Positions 1 to 7,586 of a stretch of 64,000 nucleotides of DNA are shown here, in pieces. The stretch is from positions 1-64,000 of the forward strand of contig CAKSNY010000003.1 in assembly GCA_934476455.1 (NCBI GenBank), in the 5' to 3' direction. The notes under the pieces were generated by a model, which worked only from the letters and a program-made list of their open reading frames with translations, searched no databases and was not told the DNA's origin. Source of the DNA: an uncultured Clostridia bacterium (GTDB lineage: Bacteria > Bacillota > Clostridia > UMGS1883). Position 1 is the first letter of the stretch, and each line of letters opens with the position of its first letter. The translations under genes and the position numbers were made by a program.

Positions 1-31
1 GCTTATAAATACAGAAAAATCGAATGTAATG

Positions 32-125
32 AGATTTTTCTACCAAAACAGAGTTTTTAAACTGTTTTACGGTTACAGGCTTTTGATTATAATTGCCTTT
101 TTGCGGTCCGGACTTTTTTAACATC
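32..125 (-). repeat. Gene-3'-adjacent repeat, copy 1
   Basis: Read on the minus strand, this stretch begins 5 nt after the stop codon of the SPFH gene with GGATGTTAAAAAAGTCCGGA, followed by GCAAAAAGGCAA and an AT-rich tail. The same sequence, with drifting similarity over about 90 nt, begins 6 nt after the porA stop codon (60504-60590). The rest of 1-130 holds only weak AT-rich hairpins (AGAAAAATC at 13-21 pairing with 33-41). No gene is visible here. The function of the repeat is unknown. Confidence 0.6.
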
Positions 126-130
126 CTCTT

Positions 131-1015
131 TTATTTCATAAGCTCTTTTACAGACGTTGCAAGCCCCGCAAGGGACTGAATTTCCGACGGGATAATAATC
201 TTTGTCGACTGACCGTCTGACAATTTTTCCAGGCTTTCAAGCGATTTTAAAGCAATATAACCCTGCGAGGGTGACGCCTCGTTAATTCGGCGGATACCTT
301 CGGCAACGGCGGTCTGCACCTTTACAATTGCTTCGGCTTGCCCCTCCGCCTCACGGATTGCGGCTTGCTTTTTAGCCTCTGCCTTTAAAATTGCGGATTC
401 CTTTTCACCCTCCGCCAAAAGTATTGCAGACTTTTTCTCGCCCTCTGCACGCAAAATGGATTCGCGGCGTTCACGCTCTGCCTTCATCTGTTTTTCCATT
501 GCGTTTTGTATCTCTTTGGGAGGAATAATGTTTTTAAGCTCTACACGGTTTATTTTTATTCCCCACGGGTCTGTTGCTTCATCCAATATAGCGCGCATCT
601 TCGTGTTTACCGTATCGCGCGAGGTGAGCGTTGCGTCTAAATCAAGGTCGCCGATAATGTTACGCAGCGTTGTCGCCGTAAGATTTTCAATTGCCATCAT
701 CGGGCGTTCCACGCCGTAGGTAAACAGCTTGGGGTCTGTTATCTGAAAATATACAACGGTGTCTATCTGCATTGAAACGTTATCCTTTGTAATAACCGGC
801 TGCGGCGGAAAATCCACAACCTGCTCTTTAAGGTTTACCTTTTTTGAAATACGGTCTATAAAAGGCACCTTAATGTGCAGCCCGACCTGCCATGTTTCGC
901 TGTAACCGCCGAAACGCTCTATAATATAGGCGTTTGCCTGCGGAACGATTTTAATATTCGCCACAACAACAAGAACCAAAAGCATAATAAGAAAAATAAT
1001 GTAACCCATAATCAA
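131..1015 (-). CDS. SPFH/Band 7 (stomatin-like) membrane scaffold protein
   Basis: A 294-residue membrane-anchored SPFH-family protein of the QmcA/stomatin type. It has one N-terminal hydrophobic segment (about residues 4-21), then the Band 7 domain (PQANAYIIERFGGYSETW onward), then a long Ala/Glu/Lys-rich coiled coil (about 175-235) made of repeated AEGEKKSAIL-type units, the usual oligomerisation region. Such proteins form ring-like scaffolds in membrane microdomains. It overlaps the nfeD gene by 4 bp, and the NfeD-SPFH pairing is the classic partner arrangement, so the two are almost certainly translated together and act as a complex. The specific substrate or process cannot be read from the sequence. 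Confidence 0.93.
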   Translation of the reverse strand: MIMGYIIFLIMLLVLVVVANIKIVPQANAYIIERFGGYSETWQVGLHIKVPFIDRISKKVNLKEQVVDFPPQPVITKDNVSMQIDTVVYFQITDPKLFTYGVERPMMAIENLTATTLRNIIGDLDLDATLTSRDTVNTKMRAILDEATDPWGIKINRVELKNIIPPKEIQNAMEKQMKAERERRESILRAEGEKKSAILLAEGEKESAILKAEAKKQAAIREAEGQAEAIVKVQTAVAEGIRRINEASPSQGYIALKSLESLEKLSDGQSTKIIIPSEIQSLAGLATSVKELMK

Positions 1016-1443
1016 TCCTCCTCAATATTTTTTACAATCAGCTTTACACCCTCAATACCGGATATTTCAACGGTTTTGCCGGCAGCTATATTTCCGCCTT
1101 CGCTGCGGGCGCTCCACTCCATACCGTTTACCTTGACACGCCCCGTACACGAGAGGTTATCTATGCTTTCGGTTACAACGGCAGTTTTCCCGATAAGAGA
1201 ATCCGTGTTTGTTTTAAGCTTGTTTTTAGCCGTAAGCTTTTTTGCGGCGGGACGCGTGAGAACGAGCAGCAAAACCGAGAAGAATACGAACGCGCAAAGC
1301 TGCAGCGTAACGCTTTTTAATCCGATAAGCGTAAGTATAAGCGTTACAAACGCCGCGCCCGCAAACCATATTCCGACGAGCTGTGCGGTTGCTGCTTCCG
1401 CCAGGGCAAATACCACGGTAAGCACCGTCCATAAAAGCGGCAT
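1012..1443 (-). CDS. NfeD family membrane protein
   Basis: A 143-residue NfeD-like protein. Two to three hydrophobic segments fill residues 1-65, followed by a basic linker and a C-terminal OB-fold-type soluble domain (SLIGKTAVVTESI, then the VKVNGMEWSARS motif typical of NfeDC). It is the short form without the N-terminal ClpP-class protease domain. The ribosome-binding site AAGGAG lies in the last codons (Lys-Glu-stop) of the upstream mannanase-like gene, 7 nt before the ATG, and the 3' end overlaps the SPFH gene by 4 bp. NfeD proteins modulate SPFH partners in membrane quality control. Confidence 0.9.
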   Translation of the reverse strand: MPLLWTVLTVVFALAEAATAQLVGIWFAGAAFVTLILTLIGLKSVTLQLCAFVFFSVLLLVLTRPAAKKLTAKNKLKTNTDSLIGKTAVVTESIDNLSCTGRVKVNGMEWSARSEGGNIAAGKTVEISGIEGVKLIVKNIEED

Positions 1444-1447
1444 ACAA

Positions 1448-3115
1448 TCACTCCTTTACAAGATTATTTTTAAACGCACTTAGGGTTCCGTCGGGGGTAT
1501 CCATAAAATACGGGCGGGCGAGAGCGCCTTCGTCGAGGTCTGCGGCATGCCACCAAATACCCACCTTTATTTTATCGTACTTGTGAAGCGAGGTAAACAT
1601 ATCGTTTATCCATGCAACCTTGTCGCCGCCGATGGAAGAACAGGAAAATTCTGTTATCATCATAGGCTTTTCGTTTATTTGCAGCGCGCGCTTATATATA
1701 GGCTCGTATATCTCGTCAAACGAACGCCATATTTCCGCGGGGTAGTACGTTCCTGTATTGTAACCGGTAAGACCGTAGACATCTACATATTCATCTCCCG
1801 GATAATAAAGCGACTGGTCGTTCCATTTATAACCCGGAAAGCTTTTTTCGTTGGGATTCCACACCCATATAATATTTGAACAGCCCGCACCCTTGAATTT
1901 ATTGTAAAGATAACGGTAAAGCTCTACATAAAGCTGCGGGTCGCGTGAGGTGTAGTATGCACTGTAATTACACCAGTCGCAGTTCATTTCGTTAAGCGGG
2001 CGGAAAAGCACCGTTACGTTCGGGTAACGCGCGATAAGCTTTGCATAAAGCGACAGGAACTGGTCATACTCGCCGTTTAGTATTTCATATATCATATTGG
2101 AGTCGCTCAGCCTTGAAAGGGGCGTTTGCAGTGTAAGCTCAATAGCTTTGCCGCTCTGCTGTGCATAAGTAAAGTATGACTCTATTTTTGAAATGTACAT
2201 TGAGGCCTTCGAAAGATAGCTTGCCTGATTCATTCCGTGCCTATCCGGAAATTCCGTATAAACCAAAAACGCGCAGAATTTATAGCCGAGTGTCTGCTCA
2301 AATTCCTCCATTTTTGAAAAGCCGCCGTATTTTTCGGGAGCGAACATTCCCATTCTGAAAGGAGCATTGTCTGAAAAAAGCTTGTCATAGGTGCTTTGTG
2401 CGGCAGCGTTAAAGTGCGGCACCGTGCTTTTTTTATAGCCCTTGTTATAAGCGTTCTGCACGGATATTGACGGGTCAAAGGTTTCAAGCGAGTTTACTAT
2501 ACCCATATATCCGCCGACAGTGGAATACGGCTTTGATGACGTGAAGAAAAACGTGTACACGCGTGCGCCGATGCAAACATCAACACAGGCGTAGTAGCGT
2601 TTGTCATTTTTAATGCGTGAGAGATTTTTCCTTGACCACTGCAAAACGTGATATTCATACTTTCCGTTTGAATAGCTTGTTTCGTTTTCTATGGTATGGT
2701 CGGCGGTGTTTAGTGTAAATCTGTTTGAATACTCAAGGTACGATTGGCGCTGCCCGACCGTTTCAAAGGTTTCTTTGAAAACGGACAGGCGAATTACGGA
2801 ATCCGAAAACACCGTGCAGATGTCGGAAAGCGACCTGTCAACAGACATACTTTGCGGAACTACAACCGAGTATCCGTCAACCTTGTTTGTGTATTTAATG
2901 CCGTTTGCGGTTGTTTCGGCATAGCCCATATCGCTTTCGGAAAGCATACCGGAGGAAACTGCCCCCGGCAGGTTTTCGTTATCCAAAAGTACGTTCTCGG
3001 GCATCCAGATAGGGGGGGTAAGCACCCTGTCAGAATTATCGGCAGCAGCATATTTTGGCACGGAAAGCAAAAGCGCCGCCGCGCATATCAGTGAAATTAA
3101 ACGTTTCATAAGCAA
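1448..3115 (-). CDS. Secreted GH26-type glycoside hydrolase (beta-mannanase-like)
   Basis: A 555-residue exported protein with an N-terminal signal peptide (KRLISLICAAALLLSVPKYA), an N-terminal region of unclear fold (about 30-230), then a TIM-barrel domain of GH26 type. The acid/base motif VLFRPLNEMNCDW carries Glu376 and the nucleophile motif MMITEFSCSS carries Glu489; the surrounding WVWNPNE and GIWWHAAD segments fit the family. GH26 enzymes cleave beta-1,4-mannans and some related glucans; the exact substrate is inferred only. The start may be TTG at 3115 (7 nt after an AAGG box) or ATG at 3109. The gene ends 4 bp before nfeD, so it appears to head a three-gene transcript with the membrane scaffold pair. 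Confidence 0.85.
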   Translation of the reverse strand: MLMKRLISLICAAALLLSVPKYAAADNSDRVLTPPIWMPENVLLDNENLPGAVSSGMLSESDMGYAETTANGIKYTNKVDGYSVVVPQSMSVDRSLSDICTVFSDSVIRLSVFKETFETVGQRQSYLEYSNRFTLNTADHTIENETSYSNGKYEYHVLQWSRKNLSRIKNDKRYYACVDVCIGARVYTFFFTSSKPYSTVGGYMGIVNSLETFDPSISVQNAYNKGYKKSTVPHFNAAAQSTYDKLFSDNAPFRMGMFAPEKYGGFSKMEEFEQTLGYKFCAFLVYTEFPDRHGMNQASYLSKASMYISKIESYFTYAQQSGKAIELTLQTPLSRLSDSNMIYEILNGEYDQFLSLYAKLIARYPNVTVLFRPLNEMNCDWCNYSAYYTSRDPQLYVELYRYLYNKFKGAGCSNIIWVWNPNEKSFPGYKWNDQSLYYPGDEYVDVYGLTGYNTGTYYPAEIWRSFDEIYEPIYKRALQINEKPMMITEFSCSSIGGDKVAWINDMFTSLHKYDKIKVGIWWHAADLDEGALARPYFMDTPDGTLSAFKNNLVKE

Positions 3116-3149
3116 AAAAATCCCTTTACAAATATATTGGTATAGTAGG

Positions 3150-3178
3150 AGTGTAGCACATAATTTTTACAAAGTCCA
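3150..3178 (-). promoter_or_regulatory. Sigma-A-type promoter for the mannanase-nfeD-SPFH operon
   Basis: On the minus strand TGGACT and TACACT are separated by 17 bp, about 35 nt before the mannanase-like start. The -35 box has one non-consensus base at an important position, so the call is tentative. Confidence 0.45.
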
Positions 3179-3257
3179 GCAAAATAAGAAAATTTGATAT
3201 TCTTGTAACAAAAATGCGGAAATTGGCGCCGGTGTATTAAAAATTGAAATTTTATGG

Positions 3258-3286
3258 TTGTTTTTTTTCGGTTAATAATATATAAT
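3258..3286 (+). promoter_or_regulatory. Promoter of the cysE-ispH/rpsA operon
   Basis: TTGTTT (3258-3263), a 17-bp spacer and a perfect TATAAT (3281-3286) lie just upstream of cysE. The distance to the start codon is only about 16 nt, leaving no room for a T-box or riboswitch leader. Confidence 0.6.
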
Positions 3287-3302
3287 GAAATAGTTTAAGG
3301 AA

Positions 3303-3941
3303 GTGGTTGTTATTTTTGATAGAACACGATATGACATAAAAGCGATTGTGGAAAGAGATCCGGCAGCGCGCAACACGCTTGAGGTTGTGCTTTTGTACCC
3401 GGGTTTTCACGCTGTGCTTTTCCACAGGTTTGCACATATGCTGTACAGGTGGCATCTTCGGTTTTTGCCGCGTCTGATATCGCAGATTGTGCGTTTTTTT
3501 ACAAAAATTGAAATTCACCCCGGGGCGGAGATAGGAAAGGGGCTTTTTATAGACCACGGCTGCGGTGTTGTAATAGGCGAAACCACCGTAATCGGGGAGG
3601 ATTGTACGATATATCAGGGTGTGACCCTGGGCGGAACCGGTAAAGAAACAGGCAAGCGCCACCCGACATTGGGAAATAACGTAATGATCGGCGCCGGGGC
3701 AAAGGTGCTAGGTCCGTTTAAAGTCGGCGATAATTCAAAAATCGCGGCGAATGCGGTTGTGCTGCGCGAAATTCCGCCGGATTGTACGTGCGTAGGCGTT
3801 CCGGCACGCGTTGTAAAGCGCGGAACAAAGCGCGTAAACGACCTTGACCAGGTGCATATACCCGACCCCGTCAGCCAGGAACTGTGCCGTATAAGCTCGC
3901 GCATTGATAAATTGTATACAATGCTTAAGGAGGAAAAATAA
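3303..3941 (+). CDS. cysE: Serine O-acetyltransferase
   Basis: CysE makes O-acetylserine from serine and acetyl-CoA, the first committed step of cysteine synthesis. The 212-residue protein has the short N-terminal helical domain (ERDPAARNTLEVVLLYPGFHA) and a left-handed beta-helix built of hexapeptide repeats. Catalytic and binding motifs are visible: the FIDHGCGVVIGET segment with its conserved Asp-His pair and TLGGTGKETGKRHPT. It directly precedes cysS, so cysteine supply and Cys-tRNA charging are co-expressed. The only in-frame standard start is GTG at 3303, which sits just 1-2 nt from the AAGGA box; ATT at 3312 would be better spaced but is a very rare start codon. Confidence 0.93.
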   Translation: MVVIFDRTRYDIKAIVERDPAARNTLEVVLLYPGFHAVLFHRFAHMLYRWHLRFLPRLISQIVRFFTKIEIHPGAEIGKGLFIDHGCGVVIGETTVIGEDCTIYQGVTLGGTGKETGKRHPTLGNNVMIGAGAKVLGPFKVGDNSKIAANAVVLREIPPDCTCVGVPARVVKRGTKRVNDLDQVHIPDPVSQELCRISSRIDKLYTMLKEEK

Positions 3942-5330
3942 GTGAAACTTTACAATACGCTTACAAGAAAAAAAGAGGAATTTAAAACGATTGTTCCCGG
4001 TGAGGTTAAGATGTACTCGTGCGGACCTACGGTATACAATTATTTTCATTTGGGAAACGCACGCCCGTTTATAGTGTTTGACTGTCTGCGCACATTTTTG
4101 GAATACCGCGGGTACAAGGTAACGTTTGTGCAAAATTTTACCGATGTTGACGACAAGCTTATAAACAAAGCACGCGAAGAGGGCTGCACCGTAGGCGAAA
4201 TTGCCGAAAAGTATATTGCGGAATACTACAAGGACGCCGCAGCGTTAGGAATAAAGAAGGCTACGCTGCACCCGCGCGCAACGGAAAATATTGACGTTAT
4301 AATAGAAACCGTGCAGCGCCTTATAGACAAGGGGTATGCCTATGAAACGGGCGGGGATGTGTACTTTTCCGTGCACAAGTTTAAAGATTACGGAAAGCTG
4401 AGCCATCAGCCGCTTGAGGATTTGGAGTCCGGCGTAAGAAAGGAGCTTGACGACAAAAAGCGCGACCCGATGGATTTTGCGCTTTGGAAGGCTCGCAAAA
4501 GTGATGATGAAATAGGCTGGGAAAGCCCGTGGGGAATAGGGCGTCCCGGCTGGCATATAGAATGCAGCGCTATGGTAAACCGCTATCTCGGAAAAACGAT
4601 AGATATTCACAGCGGCGGGTTTGACCTTATTTTCCCGCATCACGAAAACGAGATTGCGCAAAGCGAGTGCGCAAACGACGCACCGTTTGCGTATTATTGG
4701 CTGCATAACGGATTTATAAACGTAAATAACGAAAAAATGTCAAAATCGCTCGGAAACTTTTTCACCGTGCGTGATATAGCGCAAAAATATGATTACGAGG
4801 TAATACGTTTCTTTATGCTTTCGGCACATTACAGAAGCCCGATAAACTTCTGTGACGAGCTTATGGACGCGGCAAAAAGCGGGCTTGAAAGAATATACAA
4901 CTGCATAGACAATTTGTCGTTCATCCGTGAAAAAGCCCAAGACGGTGAGGCGGGCGCCGACGTAAAAGAGAAAATGGCGGAATTTAAGAAAAAATTTATC
5001 GACGCAATGGAGGACGACTTAAACACGGCGGACGCGATAGCGGCAATATTTGAAATGGTGCGCTTTTCAAACAGCCTTGAAAACCCGACAAAGGGCGATA
5101 TTGACCTTGCAAAGAATACGATTTTGGAAACCGGCGGTGTGCTCGGGCTTTTGCAAAATACCGACAAGGGAAGCCTTGACGATGAAATAGAAGCGCTTAT
5201 CAAAGAACGCAACGAGGCAAGAAAAAATAAAAACTGGGCGCTTGCCGATAAAATACGTGACGATTTGAAAGCCCGCGGGATTGCGCTTTTGGACACGCCG
5301 GACGGCGTAAAGTGGAAAATTGAGAAATAG
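3942..5330 (+). CDS. cysS: Cysteinyl-tRNA synthetase
   Basis: A class I aminoacyl-tRNA synthetase of 462 residues, the normal length. The HIGH-type motif is HLGN (36-39), preceded by the zinc-ligand segment MYSCGPTVYN; further zinc ligands lie in GRPGWHIECSAM and HHENEIAQSE. The KMSKS loop is at 265-269. The C-terminal DALR-type helical domain is complete. It begins with GTG immediately after the cysE stop codon, using the strong AAGGAGG site in the last cysE codons, and is followed by mrnC after 9 nt, a conserved gene order in Firmicutes. Confidence 0.97.
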   Translation: MKLYNTLTRKKEEFKTIVPGEVKMYSCGPTVYNYFHLGNARPFIVFDCLRTFLEYRGYKVTFVQNFTDVDDKLINKAREEGCTVGEIAEKYIAEYYKDAAALGIKKATLHPRATENIDVIIETVQRLIDKGYAYETGGDVYFSVHKFKDYGKLSHQPLEDLESGVRKELDDKKRDPMDFALWKARKSDDEIGWESPWGIGRPGWHIECSAMVNRYLGKTIDIHSGGFDLIFPHHENEIAQSECANDAPFAYYWLHNGFINVNNEKMSKSLGNFFTVRDIAQKYDYEVIRFFMLSAHYRSPINFCDELMDAAKSGLERIYNCIDNLSFIREKAQDGEAGADVKEKMAEFKKKFIDAMEDDLNTADAIAAIFEMVRFSNSLENPTKGDIDLAKNTILETGGVLGLLQNTDKGSLDDEIEALIKERNEARKNKNWALADKIRDDLKARGIALLDTPDGVKWKIEK

Positions 5331-5339
5331 AGGGCGGAT

Positions 5340-5741
5340 ATGCTTTTTTACAATGAAGAGATAAACCCGAAAAACTACGGACCGCTGGTGCTTGCGTATA
5401 TCGGCGATACCGTGTATGACCTTTTTGTGCGCACGAGGATTATTGCACGCGGGAACAGGCACGTTACGGATATGCATAAAGAGGCGGTCGGCTATGTAAA
5501 GGCGCACGCGCAGGCACTGAGCGCACATGCGCTTGAGAAAGAGCTTACCGAAGAGGAAATGCGCATATACAAGTGGGGCAGAAACGCAAAGAGCAACACC
5601 TCGCCGAAAAATGCAGATATAATAGATTACAGAACGGCAACGGGGTTTGAAACCCTTATAGGGTATTTGTATCTTAAGGATGAAACGGACAGGCTTACAA
5701 GCTTGCTTGAGCTTGCGTTTGCCGCCGCACAACAAAATTAG
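5340..5741 (+). CDS. mrnC: Mini-ribonuclease III
   Basis: A 133-residue MrnC protein, an RNase III catalytic domain lacking the double-stranded RNA-binding domain. It matures 23S rRNA ends in Firmicutes. The LAYIGDTVYDLFVRT motif holds the conserved acidic residue of the RNase III signature, and the second acidic cluster is in GFETLIGYLYLKDE near the C terminus. The gene is tightly packed between cysS and the transketolase genes, as in many Clostridia. Confidence 0.93.
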   Translation: MLFYNEEINPKNYGPLVLAYIGDTVYDLFVRTRIIARGNRHVTDMHKEAVGYVKAHAQALSAHALEKELTEEEMRIYKWGRNAKSNTSPKNADIIDYRTATGFETLIGYLYLKDETDRLTSLLELAFAAAQQN

Positions 5742-5752
5742 GAGTGATGAAT

Positions 5753-6592
5753 ATGGATAACAGCACAAAAATCCACGCTTATAAAGCACGTATGCACGCA
5801 ATAGAGGGGATATACAACGCGGGTGCGGGGCATCCCGGCGGAAGCCTTTCGATATGCGATATACTGTCGGTGCTTTATTTTGAAAAGATGAACATTTCAC
5901 CGCAGAACCCGAAAGACCCCGACCGTGACAGGTTTGTGCTTTCAAAAGGGCACTGTGCGCCGGCGCTTTACGGAATACTTGCAGAGCGCGGATATTTTCC
6001 CGTATCAAAATGCGCGCAGCTTCGCCGCATTGACAGCAATATGCAGGGACACCCGGATATGAAAACAATACCGGGGGTTGATATGTCTACGGGTTCTTTG
6101 GGACAGGGAATATCGGCTGCAAACGGTATGGCGCTTGCGGCAAAGCTTGACAACAAGGACTACCGCGTTTATGCAATACTGGGTGACGGTGAGATAGAGG
6201 AAGGTCAGGTTTGGGAGGCTGCAATGTTTGCCGCACATTACAAGCTTGATAACCTTACGGCATTTTTGGATAATAACGGACTTCAGATAGACGGAAAAAT
6301 TGAAGATGTAATGAACTCTTATCCGATTGATGAGAAGTTTAAGGCGTTTAACTGGAACGTTATTACGATAGACGCACATAACTACGACGAAATACGCGCC
6401 GCTGTGGAAAGCGCGAAGCAGTGCAAAGGAAAGCCGACCGTAATAATTGCAAAAAGCGTTAAGGGAAAAGGCGTATCATATATGGAAAATCAGGCAAAAT
6501 GGCACGGCGCGGCACCCAATAAGGAAGAGTACGACATCGCTATGGCAGAGCTTTCGGCAGAGGTTAAGCGTTTAGAAGAAGAAAGCAACTGA
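5753..6592 (+). CDS. Transketolase, N-terminal (TPP-binding) subunit
   Basis: The first half of a split transketolase (about 279 residues) that carries the thiamine diphosphate site: GHPGGSLSICDIL, SKGHCAPALY, and the GDGEIEEGQVWEAAMFA motif followed by DNNG. Together with the next gene it transfers two-carbon ketol units in the non-oxidative pentose phosphate pathway. I place the start at ATG 5753, 8 nt after GGAG; GTG 5744 and ATG 5747 are too close to that site. Split transketolases are common in anaerobes and archaea. Confidence 0.94.
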   Translation: MDNSTKIHAYKARMHAIEGIYNAGAGHPGGSLSICDILSVLYFEKMNISPQNPKDPDRDRFVLSKGHCAPALYGILAERGYFPVSKCAQLRRIDSNMQGHPDMKTIPGVDMSTGSLGQGISAANGMALAAKLDNKDYRVYAILGDGEIEEGQVWEAAMFAAHYKLDNLTAFLDNNGLQIDGKIEDVMNSYPIDEKFKAFNWNVITIDAHNYDEIRAAVESAKQCKGKPTVIIAKSVKGKGVSYMENQAKWHGAAPNKEEYDIAMAELSAEVKRLEEESN

Positions 6593-6612
6593 TTAAGATT
6601 TGAAAGGATTGA

Positions 6613-7566
6613 GTGATTGTGGCAATAGGTGATAAAAAAGCAACGCGCGAAAGCTACGGTATGGCGCTTGCACAGCTTGGCGAAAAGTACGATATTGTTG
6701 TTATGGACGCGGATCTTTCCAAATCAACAAAGACAGAAACTTTTAAAAAGAAATTTCCGCAGCGTTTTATAAATACGGGTATTGCGGAGGGAAATATGGT
6801 TTCCACCGCAGCGGGTATTGCATCTACAGGTAAAACGGTATTTGTAAGCTCGTTTGCAATGTTTGCCGCGGGGCGCGCGTTTGAGCAGATACGAAACAGC
6901 GTGGCATATCCGCGCCTTAATGTAAAAATAGGCGCAACACACGCCGGTATCTCCGTGGGTGAGGACGGCGCAACGCATCAGTGCCTTGAGGACATCGGCA
7001 TTATGCGCACCATTCCCGGTATGGTTATAATAAACCCTGCCGACCATGTAGAGGCAATGGCGGCGGTTGAGGCGGCAATAAAGCACGACGGTCCCGTATA
7101 TCTTCGTTTCGGGCGGCTTGCAGTTGAACAGATTTTTGACGAGAACGAGTACAGGTTTGAGCTTGGAAAGGGCGTTACCCTCAAGGACGGAAGCGACGCC
7201 GCCATAATTGCAACAGGGCTTATGGTTCCCTATGCGCGTGAAGCGGCAAAGCTTTTGGAAAAGGACGGTATAGACGCGCGCGTGATAAACATCCACACAA
7301 TAAAGCCGATAGATAAAGAAATAATAGTTAAGGCAGCGCGCGAAACAGGGGCAATTGTAACCGCCGAGGAACATAACATATACGGCGGACTGGGGAGCGC
7401 CGTGGCAGAGGTTTTGTGCGAAAACGCACCTGCACCGATGCTTCGTGTGGGGACAAACGACGTGTTCGGAAGAAGCGGAAAACCGTATGACCTTATGCGC
7501 GAATACGGACTTTCTGCAGAAAATATAGCAGACAAAGTGAAAAAGGCAATAGCTATGAAAAAATAA
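6613..7566 (+). CDS. Transketolase, C-terminal subunit
   Basis: The second half of the split transketolase (317 residues), with the pyrimidine-binding and C-terminal domains. Typical motifs are DADLSKSTKTETF, FINTGIAEGNMVSTAAGIA with the catalytic-type Glu, THAGISVGEDGATHQ and the C-terminal TAEEHNIYGGLGSAVAE. The start is GTG 6613 or GTG 6619 after a GAAAGGA site. It lies 20 nt after its partner subunit, and the two polypeptides should assemble as an alpha2-beta2 enzyme. Confidence 0.94.
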   Translation: MIVAIGDKKATRESYGMALAQLGEKYDIVVMDADLSKSTKTETFKKKFPQRFINTGIAEGNMVSTAAGIASTGKTVFVSSFAMFAAGRAFEQIRNSVAYPRLNVKIGATHAGISVGEDGATHQCLEDIGIMRTIPGMVIINPADHVEAMAAVEAAIKHDGPVYLRFGRLAVEQIFDENEYRFELGKGVTLKDGSDAAIIATGLMVPYAREAAKLLEKDGIDARVINIHTIKPIDKEIIVKAARETGAIVTAEEHNIYGGLGSAVAEVLCENAPAPMLRVGTNDVFGRSGKPYDLMREYGLSAENIADKVKKAIAMKK

Positions 7567-7586
7567 TTTTCCGAGAGGATATTTTA

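Noticed and set aside
2830..3300. T-box or cysteine-responsive leader before cysE-cysS
   Set aside because: The promoter ends at 3286 and cysE begins at 3303, leaving no leader long enough for a T-box.
5067..6068. 333-codon minus-strand frame spanning cysS, mrnC and transketolase
   Set aside because: It crosses three real genes on the other strand and has no recognisable domain.
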